Positions 19,464 to 29,638 of a DNA stretch of 64,000 nucleotides are shown in pieces; within the stretch, counting starts at the first letter, position 1, and every line of letters starts with the position of its first letter. The translations under genes were made by a program, and so were the position numbers. This DNA is from Sphingomonas sp. A2-49 (lineage in GTDB: Bacteria > Pseudomonadota > Alphaproteobacteria > Sphingomonadales > Sphingomonadaceae), in assembly GCF_025548555.1 (NCBI RefSeq), contig NZ_JAJLPA010000003.1:1-64000 (forward strand), written 5' to 3'. The notes beneath the pieces were generated by a model that ran no database searches, was not told where the DNA came from, and worked only from the letters and a program-made list of their open reading frames with translations.

Positions 19464-20671
19464 TCGTTCGTACCCCGCAGCGATTCCACAAACTTCTCGA
19501 ACAGGTACAAACTATCCTGCGGCCCCGGGCTCGCCTCAGGGTGATACTGAACCGAGAACGCCGGCCGGTCGGTCAGTTCCAGCCCCGCGTTCGATCCGTC
19601 GAACAGCGACACGTGCGTCTCACGCACGTTCGCCGGCAGCGACTCTTGCTCGACCGCGAAGCCGTGGTTCATGCTGGTGATTTCGACCGCGCCGTCGGAC
19701 AGGCGCTTGACCGGGTGGTTGGCGCCGCGATGGCCCTGGAACATCTTGGTCGTGCTCGCGCCGACCGCCAGCCCGAGCAACTGGTGGCCGAGGCAGATAC
19801 CGAACAGGGGCTTCCCCGTTTCCAGCAACTGCCGGATCACCGGGACGGCATAGTCGCCGGTCGCGGCAGGATCGCCGGGGCCATTGGACAGGAAGATGCC
19901 GTCCGGATTCTGCGCCATCACCTGCTCGAACGTCGCCTCCGCGGGCAGCACCGTCACCTTCGCACCGGCGTGAACAAGGTTGCGGAAGATATTGTGCTTG
20001 CTGCCGTAATCGATCGCCACGACGTGCGGGCGTGCGCCGCCGTCGCCCGCGCCATAGCCGAAGCCCAGCCGCCACGGCCCGCCCTCGCGCGTCTCGCCCC
20101 AGGCGTAATGCGTCTCGGTCGACACGCTTCTGGCGAGGTCCATGCCCTCGAGGCCCGGCCAGGCCCGCGCCATCGCGAGCAGCGCGTCGAGGTCGAACTC
20201 GCCCGCCGCCGAATGCGCGACGACGCCGTTGGGCGCGCCGCCCGTGCGGATGCGCCGCGTCAGCGCGCGGGTGTCGATCCCGGACAGGCCGATGCGCGCG
20301 TGCCGCTGCATCCAGCCGTCGAGCCGCTCGACGCTGCGGAAGTTGGAGGGCTGGGTCACGTCCTCGCGCACGATCATGCCCAGCGCATGGGGCGCGTCCG
20401 CCTCGATATCGTCGGGGTTGACTCCGACGTTGCCGATGTGGGGGAAGGTGAAGGTGATGATCTGGCCCGCGAACGACGGGTCGGTCATGATCTCCTGATA
20501 CCCGGTCATCGCGGTATGGAAGCACACCTCGCCCACCGCGGCGCCCTCCGCGCCGAAACCGCGGCCCCAGGCCACGTCGCCGCTCGCGAGGACCAGGACG
20601 CCCGTCGCGCCCGCCGGGGTAGCAAGGTTGGCGGGTTTGCCGGGCATGACAATGGGCTTGGCGTCGGCCAT
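19460..20671 (-). CDS. carA: Carbamoyl-phosphate synthase small subunit
   Basis: This 403-residue glutamine amidotransferase subunit supplies ammonia to CarB. The N-terminal CarA domain (about residues 20-165) includes FHTAMTGYQEIMTDPSF, and the class I amidotransferase domain carries the nucleophile Cys in FGICLGHQLLGLA. The His/Glu pair lies in VQYHPEASPGP. The length is normal. It starts 145 bp from the divergent yqeY gene and is coupled to the small ORF and carB downstream. Confidence 0.97.
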   Translation of the reverse strand: MADAKPIVMPGKPANLATPAGATGVLVLASGDVAWGRGFGAEGAAVGEVCFHTAMTGYQEIMTDPSFAGQIITFTFPHIGNVGVNPDDIEADAPHALGMIVREDVTQPSNFRSVERLDGWMQRHARIGLSGIDTRALTRRIRTGGAPNGVVAHSAAGEFDLDALLAMARAWPGLEGMDLARSVSTETHYAWGETREGGPWRLGFGYGAGDGGARPHVVAIDYGSKHNIFRNLVHAGAKVTVLPAEATFEQVMAQNPDGIFLSNGPGDPAATGDYAVPVIRQLLETGKPLFGICLGHQLLGLAVGASTTKMFQGHRGANHPVKRLSDGAVEITSMNHGFAVEQESLPANVRETHVSLFDGSNAGLELTDRPAFSVQYHPEASPGPQDSLYLFEKFVESLRGTNE

Positions 20672-20816
20672 GGCTTGGCGGGCACTCCTACAGGTTTCGT
20701 CAGCGATGTCGCTAAGCCGCGCCCGCTAGACCCCCGCCCCCGTCAGGTCAACCGGTTCACGGGGGCGCGTTCCTCCGCTAGGCTGGTCCGCTTCACGCAG
20801 GCACGAGAGTTTCCCC

Positions 20817-21268
20817 ATGATTCGCGACGACATCAAGGCCGCCCAGGTCACCGCCATGAAGGCCGGCGACAAGGAATCGCGGAACGCGATCAGCCTGATC
20901 CAGGCCGCGATCAAGAACCGCGACATCGAACTGCGCACCGGCACGGCGAACCCGGACGACGACGCGGTCGTGGTCGAGGTGCTGCAAAAGATGGTCAAGC
21001 AGCGCCGCGAATCGATCGCGATGTACGAAAGCGGCGGTCGTCAGGAACTGGCCGACGCCGAAAAGGCGGAGGTGCGGTGATCGAACGCTTCCTGCCCGCG
21101 CAGATGAGCGAGGCGGACACCACCGCCGCGATCCTCGCGATCAAGGACGAACTCGGCGCCACGGGCATGAAGGACATGGGCCGGGTGATGGCCGAACTGA
21201 AGGCCCGCCACGCCGCGAGCCTCGACATGAGCAAGGCGAGCGGGCTGGTGAAGGCGGCGCTGTCGTGA
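20817..21268 (+). pseudogene. yqeY: YqeY (GatB/YqeY-domain) gene with an apparent one-base frameshift
   Basis: The first frame (20817-21080) gives 87 residues matching the N-terminal half of YqeY (MIRDDIKAAQVTAMKAGDKE...LADAEKAEV), then hits TGA. The rest of the family (VIERFLPAQMSEADT...KASGLVKAALS) continues at once in another frame to 21268. Reading back one base at G21074 (GTG, then GCG GTG ATC) restores an unbroken 150-residue protein. The cause could be a one-base deletion, a sequencing or assembly error, or, less likely, programmed -1 shifting; no slippery heptamer is visible. YqeY proteins resemble the tRNA-binding tail of GatB. Confidence 0.85.
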
Positions 21269-21274
21269 TCGTCC

Positions 21275-21296
21275 CCCCTCCCGCTTGCGGGAGGGG
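21275..21296. repeat. GC-rich palindrome upstream of DUF559 gene
   Basis: CCCCTCCCGC-TT-GCGGGAGGGG is a perfect 10-bp inverted repeat directly after yqeY. It is followed by GGGGGAGGGC, in the style of the short palindromic repeats dispersed between sphingomonad genes. A related copy overlaps the end of the DUF559 gene. Confidence 0.75.
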
Positions 21297-21320
21297 TCGG
21301 GGGAGGGCAGTATCCGCGGC

Positions 21321-21695
21321 ATGGAGCAGCGCACGCGGGCACGCCAACTCCGAAACGATGCCACCGACGCCGAACGTCGCCTGTGGCAGCAATTGTCGGC
21401 GCGCCAGATGTGCGGCATCCGTTTCAACCGGCAGGTGCCGGTCGGCCCCTTCATCTGCGATTTCGTCGCGCGATCCGCAAAGGTGATCGTCGAGGTGGAT
21501 GGCGGCCAGCATGCGTGGCGCAACGGGCAAGACGCGGAGCGCACGCGCTATCTGGAAGGCTTGGGTTTCACGGTGCTGCGGTTCTGGAACAACGACGTGC
21601 TGGAGCGGACCGACGGAGTCGTCGAAGCGATCGCCTCGGTGTTGGCGCGCTTGCCCTCCCCTGGCCCCTCCCGCGAGCGGAAGGGGAATCCATGA
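21321..21695 (+). CDS. DUF559 (Vsr-like/PD-(D/E)XK fold) protein
   Basis: This 124-residue protein matches DUF559, a family distantly related to very-short-patch-repair endonucleases. The core reads ATDAERRLWQQL, FNRQVPVGPFICDFV, KVIVEVDGGQH and LGFTVLRFWNNDVLERTDGV. The Asp of ICDF and the Glu-Val-Asp stretch would be the nuclease-like acidic positions. The ATG at 21321 fits the family start. Its last codons overlap the dnaG ATG (ATGA). Palindromic repeats flank it, which suggests it was inserted into the primase operon. Its cellular role is unproven. Confidence 0.85.
   Translation: MEQRTRARQLRNDATDAERRLWQQLSARQMCGIRFNRQVPVGPFICDFVARSAKVIVEVDGGQHAWRNGQDAERTRYLEGLGFTVLRFWNNDVLERTDGVVEAIASVLARLPSPGPSRERKGNP
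21665..21686. repeat. GC-rich palindrome overlapping the 3' end of the DUF559 gene
   Basis: CCCCTCCCGC-GA-GCGGAAGGGG is an inverted repeat with one mismatch, sharing its left arm exactly with the copy at 21275. It encodes the Pro/Arg-rich tail of the DUF559 protein, and its right side may serve as the dnaG ribosome-binding site (AAGGGG). Confidence 0.7.
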
Positions 21696-23571
21696 GCCTT
21701 TCGCCGCAGTTCCTGGACGAACTCCGCGCCCGTACCTCGCTGTCGGCGCTGGTCGGCAAGACGACGAAGTTGCAGAAGGCGGGGCGCGAGATGCGCGGCT
21801 GCTGCCCGTTCCATAACGAGAAGACCCCCAGCTTCTACGTCAACGACGACAAAGGCTTCTACCATTGCTTCGGCTGCTCCGCGCACGGCGACGCGATTCG
21901 ATGGATGACCGACCAGCGCGGCCTGCCCTTCATCGACGCGGTCAAGGAACTGGCGCAGGCCGCCGGCATGGACATGCCCGCGCAGGACCGCGCATCGGCG
22001 GTCAAAGCGGAGCGGGCGAAGGGCCTTCACGATGCGATGGCGGATGCCGCGGCGTGGTTCACCGAGCAGCTCAACGGCATCGGCGGCACCGAGGCGCGCG
22101 GCGTGCTGGCGAAGCGCGGCATCGCGCCCGACACGGCGCGCGCGTTCGGCATGGGCTTTTCGCCCGACAGCCGCGGCAAGCTGAAGACCGCGCTGAAGGA
22201 CTATGGCGACCCGGCGCTGGTCGAATGCGGCCTCCTGATCCAGGTCGAGGGCAAGGACCCGTACGACCGGTTCCGCAGCCGGCTGATGATCCCGATCCGC
22301 GACGCGCGCGGCCGGACGATCGCGTTCGGTGGCCGGGTGATCGGCGACGGCGAACCCAAATATCTGAATTCCCCCGACACGCCGCTCTTCGACAAGGGCC
22401 GCACGCTCTACAACCTCGATCGCGCCGCGCCCGCCGCGCGCAAGGCCGCCCGGGTGCTGGTGGTCGAAGGCTATATGGACGTGATCGCGCTGGCGCAGGC
22501 GGGGATCGAGGAAGCCGTCGCCCCGCTCGGCACCGCGCTGACCGAGGCGCAGCTGGAACGGCTGTGGCGGATGGTCGACGTGCCGATCCTGTGCTTCGAC
22601 GGCGATGGCGCGGGGCAGAAGGCGGCGTTGCGGGCGGCGCAGCGCGCGCTGCCGCTGCTCGGCAACGGCCGCAGCCTGTCGTTCGTCACGCTGCCGCAGG
22701 GACAGGATCCCGACGACCTCGTCAAGGCAGGTGGCGCGCCGGCGATGGAGGCGCTGTTGCAGGCGCCGCAGGCGCTGGTCGACCGCCTGTGGCACAGCGA
22801 AGTCGCCGCCGGCCCGCTCGATACGCCGGAACAGCGCGCCGGCCTGAAGCAACGGCTCGCCGAACTCGCCGCGACGATCGCGGACGCATCGGTGCGCAAG
22901 GAATATGAGAGCGACTTCAAGAACCGCTTCTACGAACATTTCGCGCCCAGGCGCCGCGCCTTCACGCCGTTCGCGCCGCGTCCGCAGGGCAAGCGCGGCG
23001 CCGACGGCCAGTGGAAACAGCCGATCGCGCCACCGACCGAGGACGTGAAGGCCTTCCATGCGATCGGCATCGACCGCGTGCTGGCCAAGGCGGTGCTCGC
23101 CGGGCTGATCCGCCACCCGGTGGAGATCGCGCGGCACATGGAGGTGCTGGGCAGCCTCAAGCTGGTCGACGGCGCGCTCGGCCGCCTGTTCGAGGCGGTG
23201 GTGGACGTGGCACTGGAGGATCAGGCGCTTGATAGCGCGCGTTTGCGTACCATATTGGCGAGAACCGGTTTCGATTCGGTCGCTGGTGACCTGCTGAGAG
23301 CCGATACGATGCCCTATTCGTTCACGCAGAGCGGCGGAGATCCGATCCGCGCCAGAGCAGACCTCGACGAGGCGATCGCCATCATGGTGGCGCGGCCCGA
23401 GGTCGACATGGCGCTGGGCGAGGCGACCGCTTCGATGCAGGCGCACTTCACCGACGAGGCGTTCGAGCGGCAGGTGGCATTGGTGAAAGAGAAACAGGCG
23501 TTGGAGCTTCGGCTTGCAAATTTGGTGCAGTCGAACGAAGACGCCCGAGCGTTGGGATCCGAGGGCAATTG

Positions 23572-23572
<1 letters not shown>
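21692..23572 (+). CDS. dnaG: DNA primase
   Basis: This 626-residue enzyme makes RNA primers at the replication fork. The N-terminal CHC2 zinc ribbon is at about residues 36-63 ([12 protein letters not shown], then HCFGC). The TOPRIM core includes [15 protein letters not shown] near residue 258 and [12 protein letters not shown] near 300. The C-terminal helicase-interaction region is divergent, as usual. AAGGGG precedes the ATG, which overlaps the DUF559 stop. The dnaG stop overlaps the rpoD start by one base, giving the primase-sigma part of the macromolecular-synthesis operon. Confidence 0.96.
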
Positions 23573-25608
<2,036 letters not shown>

Positions 25609-25614
25609 GGTGAC

Positions 25615-25648
25615 GGAGGGGTCGCGGCGAAGATGCGCGGCCCCCTCC
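25615..25648 (+). terminator. Candidate terminator after rpoD
   Basis: GGAGGGGTCGCG and CGCGGCCCCCTCC can form a stem of about 12 bp with an 8-10 base loop, starting 7 bases beyond the rpoD stop. No T-tract follows, so termination is uncertain. Confidence 0.4.
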
Positions 25649-25691
25649 CCACCGGATCGGCAAAGGACGGGCAGGACGGAGAGGCGACATC

Positions 25692-26048
25692 GTGGACCAT
25701 CGGGCGGTAGCGATCATCCCGTGCAGCGATATCGACGCGAGTGTGGCGTTCTACGCCCTGCTCGGCTTCGCGGTCGTCGGTGATTTCGGCGAATACCGCA
25801 TCCTCGCCGACGGTCGCGGCTGGCATCTGCACCTGACGCTGACGCCGGGCTGGCCGCCGCATATCGAGGCCAATCCGTTCGGCCTTTACCTGTACGTCGA
25901 CGACGTCGACGCGGTCGCCGACCGCGTTCGCGACCGGATCATCGAGCGTGGCGCGCCACATCGCAAGCCATGGGGCACCTACGAATTCGCGGTCAGCGAT
26001 CCGAGCGGGCTGCTGGTGCGGATCGGCCGGATCCTCGACCCCGCCTGA
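25692..26048 (+). CDS. VOC-superfamily (glyoxalase/bleomycin-resistance-like) protein
   Basis: This 118-residue protein has the paired beta-alpha-beta-beta-beta layout of the vicinal oxygen chelate superfamily: AVAIIPCSDIDASVAFYALLGF, then LYLYVDDVDAVADRV and WGTYEFAVSDPSGLLVRIGR. Such proteins act as dioxygenases, isomerases or binders of bleomycin-type drugs, and the specific role cannot be read here. It starts with GTG at 25692 preceded by GGAGAGGCG. It is convergent with the gene at 26070. Confidence 0.88.
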   Translation: MDHRAVAIIPCSDIDASVAFYALLGFAVVGDFGEYRILADGRGWHLHLTLTPGWPPHIEANPFGLYLYVDDVDAVADRVRDRIIERGAPHRKPWGTYEFAVSDPSGLLVRIGRILDPA

Positions 26049-26069
26049 CCCACCGCGTCCGCCGATCGG

Positions 26070-26756
26070 TCAGTCGGGGATCTGCCCGAACGGCAGCAGG
26101 CGCGCGGCGAGCACCCTGGTCGCGGTCGCGTTGCCGGCCTGGATCGACGCAAGGATCAACGTCGCCGAACGCCGCATCATGCGATCGAACGCAGTCGGCG
26201 TCGCCGCCTTGCTGGCGAAATCCGCAAGCGCCCGCCCCTTCGGATCATGCGCGTCCTGCTCCAGCCGCAACAGCGCCGCGACACCGGCGTAGATCGCCCG
26301 ATCGCCGCCCGTCGCCACCGCGCGGTCCAGCGCGGCGAGGCCGACGCTCTTCTGCGCGCCGAGCGCGGCACGGCCGATCATCCCGCCGAGCTTGAACACC
26401 GCGCCCATATGCCACGCGCCCAGGCCCAGTTGCGGTTCGGGGTCGTGCGGCGCACGGGTGGCCAGCGCCTCGAACATCCTGCGCGCCGCGATCGCGTCGG
26501 CCCGGCTGCCGCTCAGCTTGGCCCGATAGCTGCGCGCCGTCGCCTGCATCAGCAACGCCTCGCGATCGTCGGGCGCCCGCGCGAGGGCCGCCGCCGCCAG
26601 CCGCTCCGCCTCGCCGATGCTCTGCAACGCCGCCACCTTGCTGCGCGCCGCGAACGAGGCCTGCGTCAGCACGTCCCGCGCCGTGTCCGCCGCAGCGGGG
26701 GTGGCGGTGGCCGTCATGGCGATCGCAACGCCCAATCCTGTCCCTATCGCGCGCAT
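26070..26756 (-). CDS. Putative secreted TPR-like protein
   Basis: This 228-residue protein begins with a signal peptide (MRAIGTGLGVAIAMTATATPAAA). The rest is Ala-rich helix pairs resembling tetratricopeptide repeats (AERLAAAALARAPDDREALLMQATA, then MFEALATRAPHDPEPQLGLGAWHMG). It is probably periplasmic. No enzyme motif is visible. I start at the ATG at 26756 because it opens the signal peptide. The rplS terminator lies 70 bp upstream, so it has its own promoter. Confidence 0.7.
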   Translation of the reverse strand: MRAIGTGLGVAIAMTATATPAAADTARDVLTQASFAARSKVAALQSIGEAERLAAAALARAPDDREALLMQATARSYRAKLSGSRADAIAARRMFEALATRAPHDPEPQLGLGAWHMGAVFKLGGMIGRAALGAQKSVGLAALDRAVATGGDRAIYAGVAALLRLEQDAHDPKGRALADFASKAATPTAFDRMMRRSATLILASIQAGNATATRVLAARLLPFGQIPD

Positions 26757-26825
26757 GCTGTCCCCTGCTCCTGACGCACAGACAGCACATGCCGGCGCCC
26801 CGCGCAACGATCTGGAGCAAGCAGC

Positions 26826-26856
26826 AAAAAGGGTGCGGAGATCGCTCCCCGCACCC
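26826..26856 (-). terminator. Rho-independent terminator of the trmD-rplS operon
   Basis: On the minus strand GGGTGCGG and CCGCACCC form an 8-bp stem, extendable by pairing inside, followed by TTTTT (the AAAAA at 26826-26830 on the plus strand). It lies 30 bases beyond the rplS stop and is a textbook intrinsic terminator. Confidence 0.9.
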
Positions 26857-26885
26857 CTCGTGCAATCCCGGACGGGTCGCGGAGA

Positions 26886-27278
26886 TTATTCCGCGGCGAC
26901 GGTGCCCTTGGCCGGACGCGTGTCGCGGCGCTCGGCGATACGCGCCGACTTGCCGGTACGACCACGCAGGTAATACAGCTTGGCGCGACGCACGGCACCC
27001 TTGCGGACGACGTCGATCGAATCGATGTTGGGCGAATAGAGCGGGAAGACGCGCTCGACGCCCTCGCCGAAGCTGATCTTGCGGACGGTGAACGACGAGC
27101 CCATGCCCTTGTTCGAGCGCGCGATGCACACGCCTTCGTAATTCTGGACGCGGGTGCGCTCGCCCTCGACGACCTTCACGCCGACCTTCAGCGTGTCGCC
27201 GGGACGGAATTCGGGGATCGCGCGCTTGGCGGTGAGCTTCTCGATCTGCTCGGCTTCGAGCGTCTGGATCAGGTTCAT
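26886..27278 (-). CDS. rplS: 50S ribosomal protein bL19
   Basis: This 130-residue protein is ribosomal protein L19, located at the subunit interface. The family pattern [35 protein letters not shown] is shown by [13 protein letters not shown] and [11 protein letters not shown], with [14 protein letters not shown] and [11 protein letters not shown] at the end. The short basic tail is normal for alphaproteobacteria. The start overlaps the trmD stop (ATGA). It ends the operon before a strong terminator. Confidence 0.97.
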   Translation of the reverse strand: MNLIQTLEAEQIEKLTAKRAIPEFRPGDTLKVGVKVVEGERTRVQNYEGVCIARSNKGMGSSFTVRKISFGEGVERVFPLYSPNIDSIDVVRKGAVRRAKLYYLRGRTGKSARIAERRDTRPAKGTVAAE

Positions 27279-28009
27279 GACTTCGTGTCCTTCTCGTGCC
27301 GCGCGCCAGAGGGAGGCTGGACCCGAGCGCCCTCATGGCGCTCCCAAAGGTCCGGCCTCCGTAGCCGTGTATCGGTCTCGGCCTGTCGCTTGCGCCAGGC
27401 CGCGATCCTCGCATGATCCCCCGATCGCAGCACTTCGGGGATCGTGCGCCCTTCCCATTCATATGGTCGGGTATATTGCGGATATTCGAGCAGCCCCGTT
27501 TCGAAGCTCTCGTCCACACCGCTTGAAGCCGCGCCCATTACGCCGGGCAGCAGGCGAATGCAAGCGTCCAGCAGCACCAGCGCCCCCATCTCGCCCCCCG
27601 ACAGGACGTAGTCGCCGATCGACACCTCCTCGATCCGGCGGCCGTCGAAGATGCGTTCGTCGAAGCCTTCGAACCGGCCGCACAGGACGACGACGCCCGG
27701 CCCGGCCGCAAGGTCGCGTACCCGCCGCTGCGTAAGCGGCCGACCGCGCGGCGTCATCGCCAGCACGGGGCGATCGTCGGCGACGCTGTCCAGCGCGGCC
27801 GCGAGCACGTCGGCGCGCAGCACCATCCCCGCGCCGCCGCCCGCGGGCGTGTCGTCGACCGAGCGATGCCGGTCGGTGGCGAAATCACGGATCTGCACGG
27901 GACCGCACGTCCAGCCGCCCTCGCGCAGCGCGCGCCCGGCGAGCGATAGACCGAGCGGTCCGGGAAACATCTCCGGATAGAGCGTCAGGATCGTCGCGGC
28001 GAAGGTCAT
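27275..28009 (-). CDS. trmD: tRNA (guanine-N1)-methyltransferase
   Basis: This 244-residue SPOUT-family enzyme methylates G37 of tRNAs, preventing frameshifting, and is essential in most bacteria. Family motifs are [22 protein letters not shown] at the N-terminus, [14 protein letters not shown] near residue 115 and the knot sequence [20 protein letters not shown] near 131-152. The C-terminus ([10 protein letters not shown]) matches the family. The ATG at 28009 shares ATGA with the stop of a PIN-domain toxin gene, whereas rimM would be expected upstream. The stop overlaps rplS. Confidence 0.97.
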   Translation of the reverse strand: MTFAATILTLYPEMFPGPLGLSLAGRALREGGWTCGPVQIRDFATDRHRSVDDTPAGGGAGMVLRADVLAAALDSVADDRPVLAMTPRGRPLTQRRVRDLAAGPGVVVLCGRFEGFDERIFDGRRIEEVSIGDYVLSGGEMGALVLLDACIRLLPGVMGAASSGVDESFETGLLEYPQYTRPYEWEGRTIPEVLRSGDHARIAAWRKRQAETDTRLRRPDLWERHEGARVQPPSGARHEKDTKS

Positions 28010-28389
28010 CGGGTCCAGTTCTCCAAGGACAGGCCGGGGATATCGGCGAAATCGCCCTCGTTGTTGGTGACGACGGTCAGGCCGGCCGCCAGCGCATGGG
28101 CACCGATCAGGCGGTCAAACCGCGCACGCCTGAAGGGGATATGACAATAGGCGTCCGCTGCGCCGGCCTCGAACGGCAGGATAGGACAGACGGCAAAGAA
28201 CGCCCGTGCCGCTGCCATCGCATGGGCATCCGTCGCGTCGATGCCCCGCAACACTTCCGCATAGGCGATCGCAGACACGACGACTTCGCCCGGTGCACAT
28301 CGCTCGACCCGGGTTCGCGCAACGTCCGATAGGCCCTGCAGCAGATAGATGCACACGTTCGAATCGAGCATGTACCGTGGTTCAGTCAC
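28006..28389 (-). CDS. vapC: VapC-family PIN-domain toxin (module 1)
   Basis: This 127-residue protein is a PIN-domain RNase toxin. The acidic active-site residues are visible in order: Asp of [11 protein letters not shown], Glu of [11 protein letters not shown], Asp of [13 protein letters not shown] and Asp of [15 protein letters not shown] toxins of VapBC pairs usually cut tRNA or rRNA. I chose the GTG at 28389, which overlaps the antitoxin stop by 8 bases; ATGs at 28407 and 28371 are alternatives. The stop overlaps the trmD start, so toxin and trmD are translationally coupled. Confidence 0.87.
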   Translation of the reverse strand: MTEPRYMLDSNVCIYLLQGLSDVARTRVERCAPGEVVVSAIAYAEVLRGIDATDAHAMAAARAFFAVCPILPFEAGAADAYCHIPFRRARFDRLIGAHALAAGLTVVTNNEGDFADIPGLSLENWTR

Positions 28390-28654
28390 GTTGCAGGAGC
28401 TTTCCATCCCAATCCAGCTCCCGCGGCTCGATCAGCCGCTCATCCCGCGCGATCGGCCTCATCCCCGGGCACGAGCCGTAGATTCCCGTGAGGTCGATCG
28501 TCTTCCGCTCGGGCCGGGCGGGCTCGACGGTGAAGCTGCCGCGCTCCTCGCGCAGCACCATCTCGTCGCCCTCCTTCAGCCCCAGCGCCTTGGGCAGGCG
28601 CAACGCGACGGAATTTCCCGATTTGAACACCTTGGCGCGATATTCGTTACCCAT
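28382..28654 (-). CDS. vapB: VapB-family AbrB/MazE-type antitoxin (module 1)
   Basis: This 90-residue protein starts with a swapped-hairpin AbrB-type DNA-binding domain (YRAKVFKSGNSVALRLPKAL, then LKEGDEMVLREE). It ends with a flexible tail that would bind the toxin (ELDWDGKLLQ). It should neutralise the adjacent VapC and repress their shared promoter. The ATG at 28654 fits the family start. A palindrome lies 11-32 bases upstream. The divergent flavoprotein gene begins 31 bp away. Confidence 0.87.
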   Translation of the reverse strand: MGNEYRAKVFKSGNSVALRLPKALGLKEGDEMVLREERGSFTVEPARPERKTIDLTGIYGSCPGMRPIARDERLIEPRELDWDGKLLQRD

Positions 28655-28664
28655 GCCAGCCTCC

Positions 28665-28686
28665 GTATACACAGGATGTATATACA
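28665..28686. promoter_or_regulatory. VapBC operator / shared divergent promoter
   Basis: TATACA (28666-28671) and TGTATA (28677-28682) form a 5-base-spaced inverted repeat, and TGTATATACA (28677-28686) is itself a perfect palindrome. The site sits between the divergent vapB and flavoprotein ATGs and touches the latter. AT-rich sequence here stands out, so this is likely both promoter and autoregulatory site. Confidence 0.6.
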
Positions 28687-29615
28687 TGAACGACGCCGGA
28701 CAAGACCAGATAGACGATTGCATCATCGTCGGCGCCGGCCCGGCGGGGCTGACCGCGGCGATCTATCTCGCGCGCTTCCATCTGACGATCCGGCTGTTCG
28801 ACAGCGGGTCGAGCCGGGCGGCGCTGATCCCGTGCACGCGCAACCATGCCGGCTATCCGGAAGGCATCGCGGGCACCGACCTGTTGGCGGCGATGCAGGC
28901 GCAGGCGGCGAAATACGGCGCCTTTCGCGAGGAGCAGCGCGTCACCGCGATCGAACCCGACGGCGACGGCTTCCGGATCGTCACCGACCGCGGCACCTAT
29001 GGCGCGCGGACCGTCCTGCTCGCGACGGGCGTGGTCAACCACCGGCCCGACATGCCGCCCGAGGTGCACGACCCGGCGCTCGCGCGGGGGCTGATCCGCT
29101 ATTGCCCGATCTGCGACGGGTATGAGGTGACCGACACGCGCGTCGGGGTGGTCGGCACCGGCGATCACGGCATGCGCGAGGCCCTGTTCCTGCGCGGGTT
29201 CACCCGCGACGTGACGCTGATCGCCCCGGAGGCGCGGCACAGCCTCGACGACCGCTGCGTCGCCACGCTCGAGGATGCGGGGATCGTCCGGGTCGAGGGG
29301 CCCTGCGGCGGCTGGGCGATCGAGGGCGACCGCATCGCGCTCGACACCGCGGACGGGCGCATGGCGTTCGACAGCGTCTATCCGGCGCTGGGATCGCGCA
29401 TCCGCTCGCACCTGGCGGTCGCGGCGGGTGCGCGGGCGAGCGAGGAAGGCTGCCTGGAAGTCGACGACCATCAGCGGACCACGGTTCCCGGCCTGTTCGC
29501 CGCGGGCGACGTGGTGAAGGGCCTGGACCAGATCAGCCACGCGATGGGCGAAGCGGGCGTCGCCGCCACCACGATCCGCAACCTGCTCGCCGAGCGGCAA
29601 CCGATCCGGCGATAG
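28686..29615 (+). CDS. TrxB-like FAD/NAD(P)-dependent oxidoreductase
   Basis: This 309-residue flavoprotein has the thioredoxin-reductase architecture. It shows an FAD-binding GxGxxG (IIVGAGPAGLTAA, near residue 14), a redox-active CPIC pair at Cys140/Cys143 (RYCPICDGYE), a second nucleotide site (GVVGTGDHGMRE) and the C-terminal FAD motif VPGLFAAGDVV. NADPH-dependent disulfide reduction is likely, but the partner is unknown. It lies antisense to, and inside, the rimM-trmD interval. Its start codon abuts the vapBC palindrome, leaving almost no leader. It is convergent with rimM. Confidence 0.87.
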   Translation: MNDAGQDQIDDCIIVGAGPAGLTAAIYLARFHLTIRLFDSGSSRAALIPCTRNHAGYPEGIAGTDLLAAMQAQAAKYGAFREEQRVTAIEPDGDGFRIVTDRGTYGARTVLLATGVVNHRPDMPPEVHDPALARGLIRYCPICDGYEVTDTRVGVVGTGDHGMREALFLRGFTRDVTLIAPEARHSLDDRCVATLEDAGIVRVEGPCGGWAIEGDRIALDTADGRMAFDSVYPALGSRIRSHLAVAAGARASEEGCLEVDDHQRTTVPGLFAAGDVVKGLDQISHAMGEAGVAATTIRNLLAERQPIRR

Positions 29616-29638
29616 GTCGCCGGGTCAGGCCGCGCCGG

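Noticed and set aside
21069..21080. Programmed -1 frameshifting in yqeY
   Set aside because: The site lacks a slippery X-XXY-YYZ heptamer and an obvious downstream pseudoknot; a one-base indel is the simpler reading, so it is listed as a frameshifted gene.
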